Notes under the pieces: model-generated
What the model was told of the DNA's origin: nothing
The model's input: the letters and a program-made list of their open reading frames with translations, nothing else
Database searches by the model: none
Position numbers and translations under genes: made by a program
Part shown: positions 18,355 to 27,345 of the stretch, in pieces
How the letters are laid out: every line of letters begins with the position of its first letter
How positions within the stretch are numbered: the stretch's first letter is position 1
NCBI GenBank assembly: GCA_039801085.1
Contig: JBDRTY010000001.1
Span: forward strand, 124,001 to 188,000
From: a candidate division WOR-3 bacterium
GTDB taxonomy: Bacteria; Hydrothermota; Tepidihabitantia; Tepidihabitantales; Tepidihabitantaceae
Reading direction: 5' to 3'
Length of the DNA: 64,000 nucleotides

Positions 18355-19137
18355 TCAGCGCAGAACCGCCGTCTTGTACCGGATGATATACCGACCGTCG
18401 TTCAGTTCGTAGAAGTAAAGACCATTTGGTACCAAGTGGTGGTGTTCGTCAGTGGTGTGCCAGACAGCGGAATGAACTCCAGCAGGCAGGTTGCCTTCAA
18501 CCAGTGTGCCGACAAGTTTCCCGGAAGCTGAGAAGACTTTCAGAGTAATAGTGCGTGTTTCCGGCAGCGAAAAACGGATGGTCTGGTTCCGGTTTGCCGG
18601 ATTGGGGGCTACCTGATTGAATTCCGGTCGCATTGTCGGCTTTTCCTCAGAGACAGCAGTGAGGTATGGTTCGATCCAGCTACGAATCACCGCCTCATTA
18701 AACCCTTCCATTGAGCCAACGACCACCCCGGCCGTGTCAATGACATAATTCAGCGGGATGTAGCCATTCATCCGGTATGCGGTCCAGCCGGCTCCGGCAT
18801 CGCGGAAGAAGGGGTAGCTGTATGCGCGGGCATACACCTTTACCACATTTTCCATATCCTGCCAGAGATTGATTGCCAAAGGCAGATACCCCTGACTGCC
18901 GTATTCATCAAACATTGCTTGTATTCGCGGCAACTCCGCGAGACAGGATGGTCAGGTGGACTGCCAGAAGAAGAGTTGAATTACATGTCCACGGTATTCC
19001 GCCGGGATGGTGTGAGTCTGCCACGCGGTATCCGGGACGGAGATGTTGGGTGCCGGATCACCGGGCTGAGGCCATGCCCAGAGCAAAACCGGTGCTGTCA
19101 GCACCAATAACAGTATGAGTACCTTAAGCTTCACCAA
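18355..19137 (-). CDS. Exported TlpA/thioredoxin-like selenoprotein (in-frame UGA) with C-terminal sorting-like domain
   Basis: The frame runs 260 residues from a TTG at 19137 (or GTG at 19134, after AAGGAGG) to 18355 if the single internal TGA (18952..18954) is read as selenocysteine. A signal peptide (about residues 1-21) is followed by a TlpA/redoxin domain: DPAPNISVPD, HVIQLFFWQST, then Sec62-Pro-Ser-Cys65, LAELPRIQ, and the cis-Pro segment GYIPLNYVIDTAG. The TGA stands exactly at the first Cys of the usual WxxWCxxC site. The reading frame and conservation continue unbroken after it, and a SECIS-like hairpin follows. The last 80 residues (VAPNPANRNQTIRFSL, ASGKLVGTL, NGLYFYEL) are a FlgD/type IX-like domain. 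It probably acts as an extracytoplasmic thiol oxidoreductase or peroxidase. The alternative is a nonsense-mutated gene, which is less likely. Confidence 0.85.
18920..18945 (-). promoter_or_regulatory. Predicted bacterial SECIS element
   Basis: After the UGA and a 10-nt spacer, UCGCGG (18936..18941) pairs perfectly with CCGCGA (18925..18930) around the 5-nt loop AGUUG. UGU (18943..18945) and ACA (18920..18922) can extend the stem below a small internal loop. The apical loop starts 16 nt after the UGA and contains G and U, in line with known bacterial SECIS geometry (fdhF has a similar distance). Confidence 0.75.
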
Positions 19138-19157
19138 TATGACCTCCTTTTATAGTT

Positions 19158-19185
19158 ATGATAACAAATCGTGGTATTGTGTCAA
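19158..19185 (-). promoter_or_regulatory. Promoter of the selenoprotein gene
   Basis: On the minus strand TTGACA (19180..19185), 16 bp, TATCAT (19158..19163), then a short leader with AAGGAGG. It shows the gene is transcribed separately from parA-parB-M23 upstream. Confidence 0.65.
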
Positions 19186-19194
19186 TAAATGAGA

Positions 19195-19947
19195 TTAGAT
19201 TTTGAGTATTTCAGTGGGATCAACCGGCTTGCCAAATTTGCGGATTTCAAAGTGCAGGTGGGGTGCAGTTGCCTGTCCGGTCATACCGACCCGGCCGATT
19301 ATTTGCCCGACCTTCACCGAATCGCCACGGTTCACCAGCCACTGGGCAAGGTGTCCATAGTAAGTTTCGTAGCCTTCGGCGTGCGCAAGCCCGATGAACC
19401 GCCCCAAGACACGGTCGGTTCCCCGGCTGATGACAATACCGTCAGCCGCAGCCCGGACCGGACTTTCCCGGGGGACTGCCAGGTCAACCGCAATGTGTTC
19501 GGGACTGGCACGTCTGGAGACAACATATCCGGAAACTGGTACAAGTATCGGAACCGGATATTTTCCCCAGGGTTGGTCAGAAATCCATTCCGGGAGAATA
19601 AATGAGTCGGGAGTCATGCCCTGCCAGTCTACGGGCGGCGGTGATAGTTCAACACCAAGCATCCGCGCAAGTTTTTCCCGCTCAATTTCCAGGTTTTCCA
19701 GTTTTTCCCGGAGCTGGGTTATTTTCTTGAATTCTGTTTCCAGTTTCCGGTTACGCTGGGTGAGATAGATCAGCTGATGGAACCGGTAGGCACCGGAGGC
19801 GACAATTCCAACTGCTGCCAGCACGAGCAAAACGGACAGACATAACAGGGCGAAAAGCAGCCGGGCGAGACCGAGCGAGATGCTGAAACGAAGTGAATTT
19901 GGTGTATAGTTGCCAAAAATGAATACGGTGATTTCTTTTTTAGCCAC
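19195..19947 (-). CDS. M23-family (LytM-like) metallopeptidase
   Basis: 250 residues: a single N-terminal membrane segment (about 21-50, LLFALLCLSVLLVLAAVGIVA), a coiled coil (about 60-98), then a peptidase M23 domain. Zinc-ligand motifs are HIAVDLA (HxxxD) and HLHFE, with the flanking GHLAQW strand. Such enzymes cut cell-wall peptide cross-links or regulate those that do. It starts at a GTG overlapping the parB stop by 8 nt, so it is the third gene of a parA-parB-M23 operon, which ties envelope remodelling to chromosome segregation by transcription only. Confidence 0.9.
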   Translation of the reverse strand: MAKKEITVFIFGNYTPNSLRFSISLGLARLLFALLCLSVLLVLAAVGIVASGAYRFHQLIYLTQRNRKLETEFKKITQLREKLENLEIEREKLARMLGVELSPPPVDWQGMTPDSFILPEWISDQPWGKYPVPILVPVSGYVVSRRASPEHIAVDLAVPRESPVRAAADGIVISRGTDRVLGRFIGLAHAEGYETYYGHLAQWLVNRGDSVKVGQIIGRVGMTGQATAPHLHFEIRKFGKPVDPTEILKI

Positions 19948-20809
19948 CGGATTCTTTCCGGATCAGTTGGCAGATACGAGTAAGGTCTTCGGAAGAGTGG
20001 AACATGATCGTGATTTTTCCCGCGGATTTGCCCGGCGGTGTAATCACGACCCGGGTGCCGAGGGTTTCCTGGAGACGCTGCTCAATTTCCGTCAGATGAA
20101 TGTCCTTTTCCGTTTTTCTGGTTTCCCCCTTCGTTGTCGGAATTTTACCTTCACTGCAGAGTCGTTCCAGAGTTCGGACAGAAATGCCCTCAGCAATTAC
20201 CTTTTCACACAGGTCCACCTGTTCACGCCGGCTGGTGAGCGTCAGGAGCGCGCGCGCATGACCCGGGGTAATCTGTCCCAAGCTTAGTGCTTCACGGACG
20301 CGGTAGGGGAGAGTGAGCAGCCGCAGGGCGTTGGTGATCGTCGAGCGGTCTTTGCCCACCCGGCGGGCGATTTCTTCGTGGGTGAGATTAAACTGTTCAT
20401 GCAATGCCTTATAGGCAAGGGCTTCATCAATTGGATTCAGATCAGAGCGCTGTATGTTTTCGATCAGCGCCATTTCGAGCATCTCACGGTCGTCAACCGG
20501 GCGGATGATCGCCGGAATTGCAGTTAATCCGGCAATGCGGGCAGCACGCCAGCGCCGTTCCCCCATTACCAGCTCATACCCGTCGTGACGGCGACGGACA
20601 ACAACGGGCTGAAGTACTCCCTTTTCCCGAATTGATGCTACCAGTTCCTGAAAATGCGGGTCATTTTCTGCTTCCTTGGTAATGCGGGGCTGATAGGGGT
20701 TGGGTCGGATTTCATCAATGGGGATCGGGCGGGATTCTGTAGCCAGAGCCTCCTGAGTTTTTTCCGGGATGATAGCGCGCAGCCCTTTGCCTAATGCCTT
20801 ACGGTTCAT
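19940..20809 (-). CDS. parB: ParB/Spo0J chromosome partitioning protein
   Basis: A 289-residue CTP-dependent DNA clamp that binds parS. The N-terminal ParB/Srx domain (IRPNPYQPR, GVLQPVVVRR, GERRWRAARIAG) is followed by a helix-turn-helix (LTHEEIARRVGKDRSTITN) and a C-terminal dimerisation region. It overlaps the parA stop by 11 nt. No clear parS consensus was noticed nearby by eye. Confidence 0.96.
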   Translation of the reverse strand: MNRKALGKGLRAIIPEKTQEALATESRPIPIDEIRPNPYQPRITKEAENDPHFQELVASIREKGVLQPVVVRRRHDGYELVMGERRWRAARIAGLTAIPAIIRPVDDREMLEMALIENIQRSDLNPIDEALAYKALHEQFNLTHEEIARRVGKDRSTITNALRLLTLPYRVREALSLGQITPGHARALLTLTSRREQVDLCEKVIAEGISVRTLERLCSEGKIPTTKGETRKTEKDIHLTEIEQRLQETLGTRVVITPPGKSAGKITIMFHSSEDLTRICQLIRKESGG

Positions 20810-21587
20810 CGGTTTTTACTCCTGATGGATGTCGGGACAATATTTCATTTACGAGTGCCAGATATGCCTGAGCGCCGGCCGACTGTCCGTCGTAGGCAAA
20901 GATCGGCTTGCCGAAACTGGGGGCTTCGGCAAGCCGGATACTGCGGGGGATGACGGTTGAAAACACCTGTTCTCTGAAGAATTCGCGCACCTCATTTTCC
21001 ACCTGCTGGCAGAGGTTGAGCCGGCTGGAGAACATCGTAAGCAGTACACCTTCGATTTCCAGCGTCGGGTTAAGTGTTGAACGGATGAGGTTGACTGTTT
21101 CCAGAAGTCGGGACATTCCCTCCAAGGCGTAATATTCTGCTTGTACGGGAATAAGCACGCTGTTGGCGGCGGTGAGACTGTTGATTGTCAGCAGAAGCAA
21201 TGATGGCGGACAGTCAATGATGATGAATGAATATTTCGGTTCAATCAGGTTGAGCGCACGGCTGAGCCGGAATTCCCGCTGAGGGGCTTCTACCAGTTCC
21301 ACTTCGGCTCCGGCGAGGTTGAGCGTGGCGGGCAGCAGGTCCATTTTATTAAAGCAGTTTCTGATGATTGCGTCATCAACACGCTGAGTTTCGAGCAGAA
21401 CTTCGTATACAGAGACAGCGAGATTGCTGCGGTCAATTCCGAGTCCGACGGTGGCATGTGCCTGTGGGTCCATATCCACCAGGAGCACATTATAGTCCCG
21501 GAGTGCCAACCCGGCAGCGAGGTTGATTGCGGTTGTCGTTTTTCCCACTCCGCCTTTCTGATTACAGACGGCGATTCTGCGTGCCAT
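20799..21587 (-). CDS. parA: ParA/Soj chromosome partitioning ATPase
   Basis: A 262-residue Walker-type ATPase with the deviant Walker A motif KGGVGKTTTAINLA, followed by LLVDMDPQAHAT, the switch region IDCPPSL, and a conserved VLIPVQAEYYALEG. This is the chromosomal type without an N-terminal DNA-binding extension. The ATG lies 56 nt downstream of the C25-like gene's stop. It is the first gene of the parA-parB-M23 group. Confidence 0.97.
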   Translation of the reverse strand: MARRIAVCNQKGGVGKTTTAINLAAGLALRDYNVLLVDMDPQAHATVGLGIDRSNLAVSVYEVLLETQRVDDAIIRNCFNKMDLLPATLNLAGAEVELVEAPQREFRLSRALNLIEPKYSFIIIDCPPSLLLLTINSLTAANSVLIPVQAEYYALEGMSRLLETVNLIRSTLNPTLEIEGVLLTMFSSRLNLCQQVENEVREFFREQVFSTVIPRSIRLAEAPSFGKPIFAYDGQSAGAQAYLALVNEILSRHPSGVKTDEP

Positions 21588-21642
21588 TATTCACTAATTT
21601 AATCCCTTAAATTTCAGTGTCAAACAGGGCTGAAAATATGTT

Positions 21643-24600
21643 TCACCTTCTCACGATGACAAGCTTCCGAGTTGTAGTTGTAGATGATGTTCTGTCAATG
21701 TGCAAGATGTAAATTCCGGGATTTAAAGTGAAAGCCGGAAAGGGGATCGTGCCACTGCTGGTGATTGCCGAGTGAGTAGTCATAACTTTTCTTCCCGCCG
21801 GATCATAAATTTCAATACATGCATTTTTCAACAATTGGGAGCCGAGGAGATTGGACAATTCAGGTGAACTGAGGCAGGATGGTAAGATGACTTCAACATG
21901 CAATCGTTGAGGACGGGGAAGACTGTCCGGTTTGTCCTGTGCTATGATGGCAGGATATTGAACCTGCTGGTTTGCTACATAGCGCCATAATTCCAGAGTT
22001 TTATTTCCTTTCAGCGCAAAGAATGTACCGCCTCCGAAGTGAGTGATATCACCACCGCGGTTGACGCGCTTTTTTTTGCCCGTGGAGCCGAACTGCGGTA
22101 GCGTATCAAGTTCAGACCAGCTGCGGGTAAGAGGATCGAATTTCCAGAATTCGCAGGTGTTTCCACCTTTCAGAGCATAGATGTTGCCGTCATAAAAAAC
22201 GGCACTGCCGCCATCTCGTGATTTTTTATTTTTTCCAGTTTGTCCGCTGGAAACCGGAATTCCGGGGAGTGGAGTGGAGCTCCATTGGTGGGTTGAGAGA
22301 TCAAATGTCCATAATTCGTGATACTTTGCCTTATGGGCATAAATCGTGGTTCTTTGATCATATACGAGCCAAGATCCTTGTCCCCATCTCGGTTTGACCC
22401 CGGCAGGAGCATCGGGCATGCGCTGCCAATCTGGAGCAGTAATATTAAAGCGGTAGAATTCCTGGCTCCCGCCTTTCAGGAGGTAAACATATCCGGTATC
22501 GTTTTCGGTCACATACACCAGATCAGTACCCCCCTTTACCTTTTTACCATCCGGTCCTTGAGGGATATCCGGCAGCTGGCGCCAGCTGTTAGCGGGAATT
22601 TCGTAACACCAGAATTCAAATGTGCCGTTGCCTTTTGCCATAAAAATTACTTGGTTACTGCCGACCGCTGAAGTCCCCTTTTTAGGAAACCGGCGTGCGG
22701 GTCCTTCTGGAATGGGCATCAGCATTGTCCATGAATCACGAATCGGATCGTAGGCATAAAAATCACCGGTTTTGTTTCCTTTGGCAGCATATATCATTCC
22801 GTATTCGCCAGCACTGGCAAGCCAGCCTCCATCGCTGACCGGACTGCCGGAGGGCGCGGCAGGCATTGATAGCACTTCCTGCCATCCATTATTCCAGAGC
22901 GGAGTAACGATAAAATTGGCGGACCGGCAGTTGTTTGCGGATACTTGATCATACGGGTAATAAGTACTGCAGCGAACAACATATGTGCCGCTGGAGCTCA
23001 AAGTGCAGGGTCTAAAAATTACTGATGGTTCTGAATCTCCAGGAGCCATGGTGATATCCTGCCGGTCAATGTAAATACGCGTGCCGGCAGAGGATTCGAT
23101 TATCAGCCATGCTTGGAAAGTTGCATTCACATTGCCGTAATTTTGCCAGCATGCAGCTGGGGTAATAACAGTGCCTGGCGTATAGCTTCCGCTCGGGACA
23201 AGGATTTTTGCCACCCCGACATCCCGGACACGGATAAAAAAGTTTACTGAGCATCGATCGTTTTCTGGATGCTGGTCCTGTGCCAGCCCGGTAGAGCAGG
23301 TCACTTGCCAGCTTCCCCGTTGCTGAGCGGTAAAACGAGGAAAGACAATTTCGTAATCAGTGTTGGGCTGATGGAACTGCACAGTTTCGCTGCGGGCGTA
23401 TTCTGAGCCGATGCGCATAAAAACCGGGTAAGTTTCAATTCGGCTGCCATGATTAAACAGTTTTACCACCGGATAGACTGCCGTACCCGAATCAACCGTT
23501 CCTGCCGGGACCAGAATCGAGATACAACTTACATCTCTTGAGACTACTTCACAGGAGCCAATATAAGGAAGGATGTTTTTCCCACTAACCACGATCTGCA
23601 GTCTGCCCGGGGATTGCGGGTGGATTGGGAATGTTACCTGTCCCATGCCATCTGTTTGTCCATATGCATAGATTAATGTGTCCATTGATATGCATACCTG
23701 GGCGCCGGGGAAAGGAGTCCCGTCCACTTTGACCGTAATGGTAAAATTCTGTTGTGTCATCGGTACAACTGTATCATGGATGACATCAGGTTTCAGCGGT
23801 GCATCGATCCAGACATTGAGCTCCGGGTCACCCAAGAGATTCCACTCAAGGTAGCGAATGCTGTCGCCGTAGATTGAATCGACCCAATGGCGGCCTCTCA
23901 GAGCAGCGGAGCCGAGACGGTATTCTCCTTCTTCATAAAGGGCGTGGAAGAATCCCCGGTAACAGGCGCTGCGATAACGCGAAAGATGGGTGCCACTCCG
24001 GGTAGTGCCGAAGAAGGCAATTGCTCCTCCCAGCGCTGAGGGTGAGCCGGCGCGAACAAACTGATCCCCGTACATGGTTTCCCCGGGAGAAAGGGTAATA
24101 GTGGCGCAGGTGGCGCTGACGACGACCGGCATTTTGATGCCATTCTGCCAGCTTGCCGGTGTGACGGCATTGAAAGGTGAGTACCAACTGCCAACACCAT
24201 TGCCGCGATAGGTAATGAAAATTCTGCCATCACTGCCTGCATAATTAACCTGCCGGCTGGAATCTCCGTACAGGTTACAGAGACTTTCAGCCAGCAGAAA
24301 ATTTCGTTCCTGCCAGTATGCCCGCAGGATCTGAGCATCTTTTTGATAGTAGGAATCGGGCGGAACGTCTTCGCGGACGACGGTCGTCCCTTTACGGAAC
24401 CACAGTGTATCAATGCCGGCAGGGGGATTTTCATACGCCAGAACCTTGGCGACGAAAGTGCTGCATTCTCTCGGATTGTGAGCGGGAAATCTGCCTACCG
24501 GGATTTCAATTCTGAAGTCACCGGTCATATTACCGTAATAGTTGTCATTGTTGTTAGTGAAACTGGGAATGTATTCAGGAGAACCCAGCAGGAGAATATA

Positions 24601-24849
24601 CTCGGGAGGAATGTCCCAGTAATTCCAGGCATAACGGATATAGGAATGAATCTGACTGGTATCTGTTCCGGTTTCTGAGGTAGTAACTATTTTTGCCAGC
24701 ATACCTTTGGCAGTTTTCCAACGGGCAAGCGGTTCGGCAAAGGAAGCAAATGCATCGGGAGTGATGATGAGATACCTTGCACCGGTTGCAGCAGTACTTG
24801 CCGAGTACAGGATTAAGATAATAAAGAATATGCATTTTTTAGTTCTCAC
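21643..24849 (-). CDS. Secreted C25 (gingipain)-like protein with Ig, Kelch-like and sorting-like domains
   Basis: 1068 residues. Domain order: signal peptide (1-22); C25-type caspase-like domain (about 24-355: EYILLLGSPEYIP, GRFPAHNPRE, VVSATCAT); a short Ig-like domain; two CARDB-like domains (about 440-640); about six Kelch-type blades (660-965), each ending in a form of LKGNxTxEFWxY; and a FlgD/type IX-like C-terminal domain. The nucleophile position is occupied by Cys248, but the place of the family's catalytic His (GHG) reads GNG (Asn217). Activity is therefore doubtful and it may be a binding or structural protein. The start is a GTG with AGGAGG upstream. Confidence 0.85.
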   Translation of the reverse strand: MRTKKCIFFIILILYSASTAATGARYLIITPDAFASFAEPLARWKTAKGMLAKIVTTSETGTDTSQIHSYIRYAWNYWDIPPEYILLLGSPEYIPSFTNNNDNYYGNMTGDFRIEIPVGRFPAHNPRECSTFVAKVLAYENPPAGIDTLWFRKGTTVVREDVPPDSYYQKDAQILRAYWQERNFLLAESLCNLYGDSSRQVNYAGSDGRIFITYRGNGVGSWYSPFNAVTPASWQNGIKMPVVVSATCATITLSPGETMYGDQFVRAGSPSALGGAIAFFGTTRSGTHLSRYRSACYRGFFHALYEEGEYRLGSAALRGRHWVDSIYGDSIRYLEWNLLGDPELNVWIDAPLKPDVIHDTVVPMTQQNFTITVKVDGTPFPGAQVCISMDTLIYAYGQTDGMGQVTFPIHPQSPGRLQIVVSGKNILPYIGSCEVVSRDVSCISILVPAGTVDSGTAVYPVVKLFNHGSRIETYPVFMRIGSEYARSETVQFHQPNTDYEIVFPRFTAQQRGSWQVTCSTGLAQDQHPENDRCSVNFFIRVRDVGVAKILVPSGSYTPGTVITPAACWQNYGNVNATFQAWLIIESSAGTRIYIDRQDITMAPGDSEPSVIFRPCTLSSSGTYVVRCSTYYPYDQVSANNCRSANFIVTPLWNNGWQEVLSMPAAPSGSPVSDGGWLASAGEYGMIYAAKGNKTGDFYAYDPIRDSWTMLMPIPEGPARRFPKKGTSAVGSNQVIFMAKGNGTFEFWCYEIPANSWRQLPDIPQGPDGKKVKGGTDLVYVTENDTGYVYLLKGGSQEFYRFNITAPDWQRMPDAPAGVKPRWGQGSWLVYDQRTTIYAHKAKYHELWTFDLSTHQWSSTPLPGIPVSSGQTGKNKKSRDGGSAVFYDGNIYALKGGNTCEFWKFDPLTRSWSELDTLPQFGSTGKKKRVNRGGDITHFGGGTFFALKGNKTLELWRYVANQQVQYPAIIAQDKPDSLPRPQRLHVEVILPSCLSSPELSNLLGSQLLKNACIEIYDPAGRKVMTTHSAITSSGTIPFPAFTLNPGIYILHIDRTSSTTTTRKLVIVRR

Positions 24850-24889
24850 AGCGCCTCCTAAAATTTATTTTAGACGATGTAACACAGAT

Positions 24890-24917
24890 AGAATACATCA
24901 AGAACCCGAGTTGTCAA
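24890..24917 (-). promoter_or_regulatory. Promoter of the C25-like gene
   Basis: On the minus strand TTGACA (24912..24917), 16 bp, TATTCT (24890..24895). The leader of about 35 nt ends in TAGGAGG. Confidence 0.65.
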
Positions 24918-24954
24918 ACCGCTGGCAAGAAACTGGGTACTGGGTAAATCAGTT

Positions 24955-26181
24955 TTACCAGCAGTATTTCAGTTCAATCGAGGATGACAGGGCAGCGAGG
25001 TTGTCAATTGCTTCTTGGTGCCACTCCGGGGTAATGTTGAGCATTGTTTCTAGAGTGAGTTCCTGCTGATGAATGCTCAGAATTTTCCAGCTGCCGGTGA
25101 GGGTAAATTCGTTGAACCGGTAACCAGACTGAAAAGCCGAGTCCGCTAGCAGATAACGGCGGGTTCCGAAACGGTCATCCAGCGACAACCAGATACGGGT
25201 TGAGCGGGGGAGTTCAACTCCGAGTGACAGAGAGATTTCTTGGTAATCCTGACTGCTTATTTGGTTCAATGAACGAAGATTTTCCATCTGGGGCGTTATC
25301 CGAAAAGCAAAGGCACTCCCGGGCTGAATTTCAAGTTCCAGTTCCAGCCGGTTGGTAAGCTGGTTCTGATAAACGGCGGTTGTCTCATCAAACCAGAGGA
25401 ACCGGATGTTTTCCCGCAGGCTTATTCCCAGCAAAGAGCCGAAATTCCGATTGATGAAGAGAGAGGGGTTCAAGTCGGCATAGCTGCGGTTTTTTGCCGG
25501 GTAGATGCGCCGACTGAAGGTGTTGTCAAGTTGCAGGGTCCAGTTGTGAAGAAAGTAACTGTTTCCATTTAAATACAGAATATACTCAGTATAGTTATGC
25601 CGGGGTTGAGTTTGAGCCCAGAGCCGGTGGAGCTTTGATTCCCAGGTGAGTGTCAGGTAATCGCCGAATTGAATATCAAGGTTAAGCTTTGTCCGGTTAA
25701 GATAGTAATTATAAAAGGCACTGTCGGGAGAAAAGTAGCGTTGATGTTCAATTTCATTTCCGCCCGTGAGGGTAAAATCTTTATTAAGTTCGTAGTCAAG
25801 ATCAAGCTTGAGCAGGGTATTAACATAGGATTTATTCCAGACGGAATCCTGAAACAGGGGTAGATAATTATGATAGTAGGAGAGCTCATTTTCCATCGCA
25901 CCATTGAAGGTCAGAGAGGAATTCAACGGGATTGAGAAACGAAAATTTAACCAGTCAGTCAAGTCTGTGTTGGAAAACTGCAGAGTATTTTTACTCTGGA
26001 TTGTGTAATCAATACGTTCGTGATTCAGATATACGGTCCAGAAGGAACGAAGTTCGGTGCTGGGCACAATAGTATCACGGGTGATCGTATCGGCAACAGA
26101 GTAGCGCAGATTGGAGTAATACCCGCCCACACCAGCATCACTGCGGATGGTAACCCCCCAAATTAGAAAAATCAGGTTCAT
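24955..26181 (-). CDS. Putative outer-membrane beta-barrel protein
   Basis: 408 residues with no recognised family name. The sequence alternates polar and hydrophobic/aromatic residues in many 10-12-residue strands joined by Asn/Asp turns (for example LTLTWESKLHRLW, TLQLDNTFSRR). A short hydrophobic N-terminus (MNLIFLIWGV) can act as a signal peptide, and the protein ends in an aromatic residue (KYCW). All of these fit an outer-membrane barrel. It follows the helical-repeat gene by 38 nt without its own visible promoter, so the two are probably one transcript starting at the -24/-12 element near 27270. No clear ribosome site precedes the ATG. Confidence 0.65.
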   Translation of the reverse strand: MNLIFLIWGVTIRSDAGVGGYYSNLRYSVADTITRDTIVPSTELRSFWTVYLNHERIDYTIQSKNTLQFSNTDLTDWLNFRFSIPLNSSLTFNGAMENELSYYHNYLPLFQDSVWNKSYVNTLLKLDLDYELNKDFTLTGGNEIEHQRYFSPDSAFYNYYLNRTKLNLDIQFGDYLTLTWESKLHRLWAQTQPRHNYTEYILYLNGNSYFLHNWTLQLDNTFSRRIYPAKNRSYADLNPSLFINRNFGSLLGISLRENIRFLWFDETTAVYQNQLTNRLELELEIQPGSAFAFRITPQMENLRSLNQISSQDYQEISLSLGVELPRSTRIWLSLDDRFGTRRYLLADSAFQSGYRFNEFTLTGSWKILSIHQQELTLETMLNITPEWHQEAIDNLAALSSSIELKYCW

Positions 26182-26219
26182 CCGGTATCAGGAGGAAATT
26201 TCCGGTATCAGGCAGAACA

Positions 26220-27251
26220 TCAGTTTTTACCGGCAGGCGGTTCAGCGAGATTGAGAAGCTCAACGATCCGGTAGAGCATCTGGCGCGCCTGATTGGTCTG
26301 CTCGAGGGCAGCATTGAGGTCTCTCTGGCGGTACAACTCCCGGGCGGCATTTTGTTGTTTTATTGCCAAGTTCAACATTTCTTTTATTCTGGCATCCTGC
26401 TGCTGGTTAACTCTTTCCTCCCATTGAACAATCAGATGTTCAGTTTCTTCCAGGGCCGAACTGACAAGCGTGCTGTCGGGCGTTTGAGTTACCAGTTGCC
26501 AGGCACGCATCGCCAGTTCCCGGGCGGCAAAGGTTAATTTTACGGTCACAAGATACATCCGCGAACGGAAGCGGTTTTTCGCCTGCACCTGCCATTCTCC
26601 AGCGCGGGAGAACATTTCCTGTGCCCGGAAATTATGACTGGCAGCAACTGGTCCGCTGATGCGCTGAAGAATTAAATCAGTGCGGTTCAATTCACTCTGA
26701 ATTTTTTCCCAGGATTGAAACCGCCCCAATTTTCCCATTATTTCATAGATATGGTTCCGGGCTGCCATGGTGAAACGGAGTGCCCAGCGCCAGCGTCGCG
26801 TGTGGAGGTAGTTCAGGGCGGCGTTCTGTTCGGTCTGGACTGTTTTCCACAGATCCGCGATTTGCGGGTCGTCAATTCGTGTAATCTGGGGTCGGAGCTG
26901 ACTCATCAGTTCGTTTGTGCGTTCAATTTCGGCTGCTATCCGTTGAGGATCAACGGTAATCAGTTCCATTGCCTCGCGGGCGCGCTGGCGGGCAGCGAGT
27001 GTCCGGCTGTAGGACCACCGGTAGCGTCTCCGGCGATAGCCGTCCCAGGCGGTTTGCTGGATCACAATTGCCTGATTGAGGAGTAACTGAGCTTCAGAAT
27101 TGTTTGATGGTTCAACTATAGTTCCTGCCTGTCGGATGATGTCGTCAGTGCGCTCCAGTTCCTGCCGAACTTTGTCCGGATGCTGGGCGTAAACGATACC
27201 GGCGATTCCCAGCATCAGGATTGGTATAAGCAATGAATAATTTTTCCGCAT
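26220..27251 (-). CDS. Exported alpha-helical repeat protein
   Basis: 343 residues with a signal peptide (about 1-22, LLIPILMLGIAGIVYA). The mature part consists of four divergent repeats of about 80 residues. Each repeat begins with a helix of the type ELxRTDxLI and ends with a basic helix of the type AxxxYxxRRxxxALxxTxAAR. It is rich in Arg/Gln/Ala, so probably a periplasmic all-helical solenoid. No family was recognised. The ATG lies 14 nt after the end of a sigma54-like promoter element and has no Shine-Dalgarno sequence. It is the first gene of a pair with the barrel protein. Confidence 0.7.
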   Translation of the reverse strand: MRKNYSLLIPILMLGIAGIVYAQHPDKVRQELERTDDIIRQAGTIVEPSNNSEAQLLLNQAIVIQQTAWDGYRRRRYRWSYSRTLAARQRAREAMELITVDPQRIAAEIERTNELMSQLRPQITRIDDPQIADLWKTVQTEQNAALNYLHTRRWRWALRFTMAARNHIYEIMGKLGRFQSWEKIQSELNRTDLILQRISGPVAASHNFRAQEMFSRAGEWQVQAKNRFRSRMYLVTVKLTFAARELAMRAWQLVTQTPDSTLVSSALEETEHLIVQWEERVNQQQDARIKEMLNLAIKQQNAARELYRQRDLNAALEQTNQARQMLYRIVELLNLAEPPAGKN

Positions 27252-27265
27252 ACGCTTTTAGTATA

Positions 27266-27281
27266 AGCAATTTTTATGCCA
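27266..27281 (-). promoter_or_regulatory. Sigma54-like (-24/-12) promoter upstream of the helical-repeat gene
   Basis: On the minus strand the 16-mer TGGCATAAAAATTGCT has the -24 GG and -12 GC exactly 12 nt apart, against a consensus TGGCAC-N5-TTGCA. The predicted start at about 27255 leaves a 4-nt leader. TATACT at 27260..27265 could instead be a sigma70 -10 box, but no -35 box fits. Confidence 0.6.
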
Positions 27282-27345
27282 GTCCTGGTTGTTTCATTAT
27301 AGAGAAGCATGTTCCTCAGCGGTAAGGTGTGTACCGGACGGAATT

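Noticed and set aside
18933-18952. Two separate genes (19137..18952 and 18933..18355) or a nonsense-mutated pseudogene
   Set aside because: The frame is identical on both sides, the UGA replaces exactly the redox-active Cys, a SECIS-like hairpin follows, and the promoter, ribosome site and terminator are intact. Selenocysteine explains all of these together.
18952-18954. UGA recoded as Gly or Trp throughout the genome
   Set aside because: Many genes in the window end cleanly with TGA at overlapping start/stop junctions (for example 3831..3833, 12279..12281), so UGA is a normal stop.
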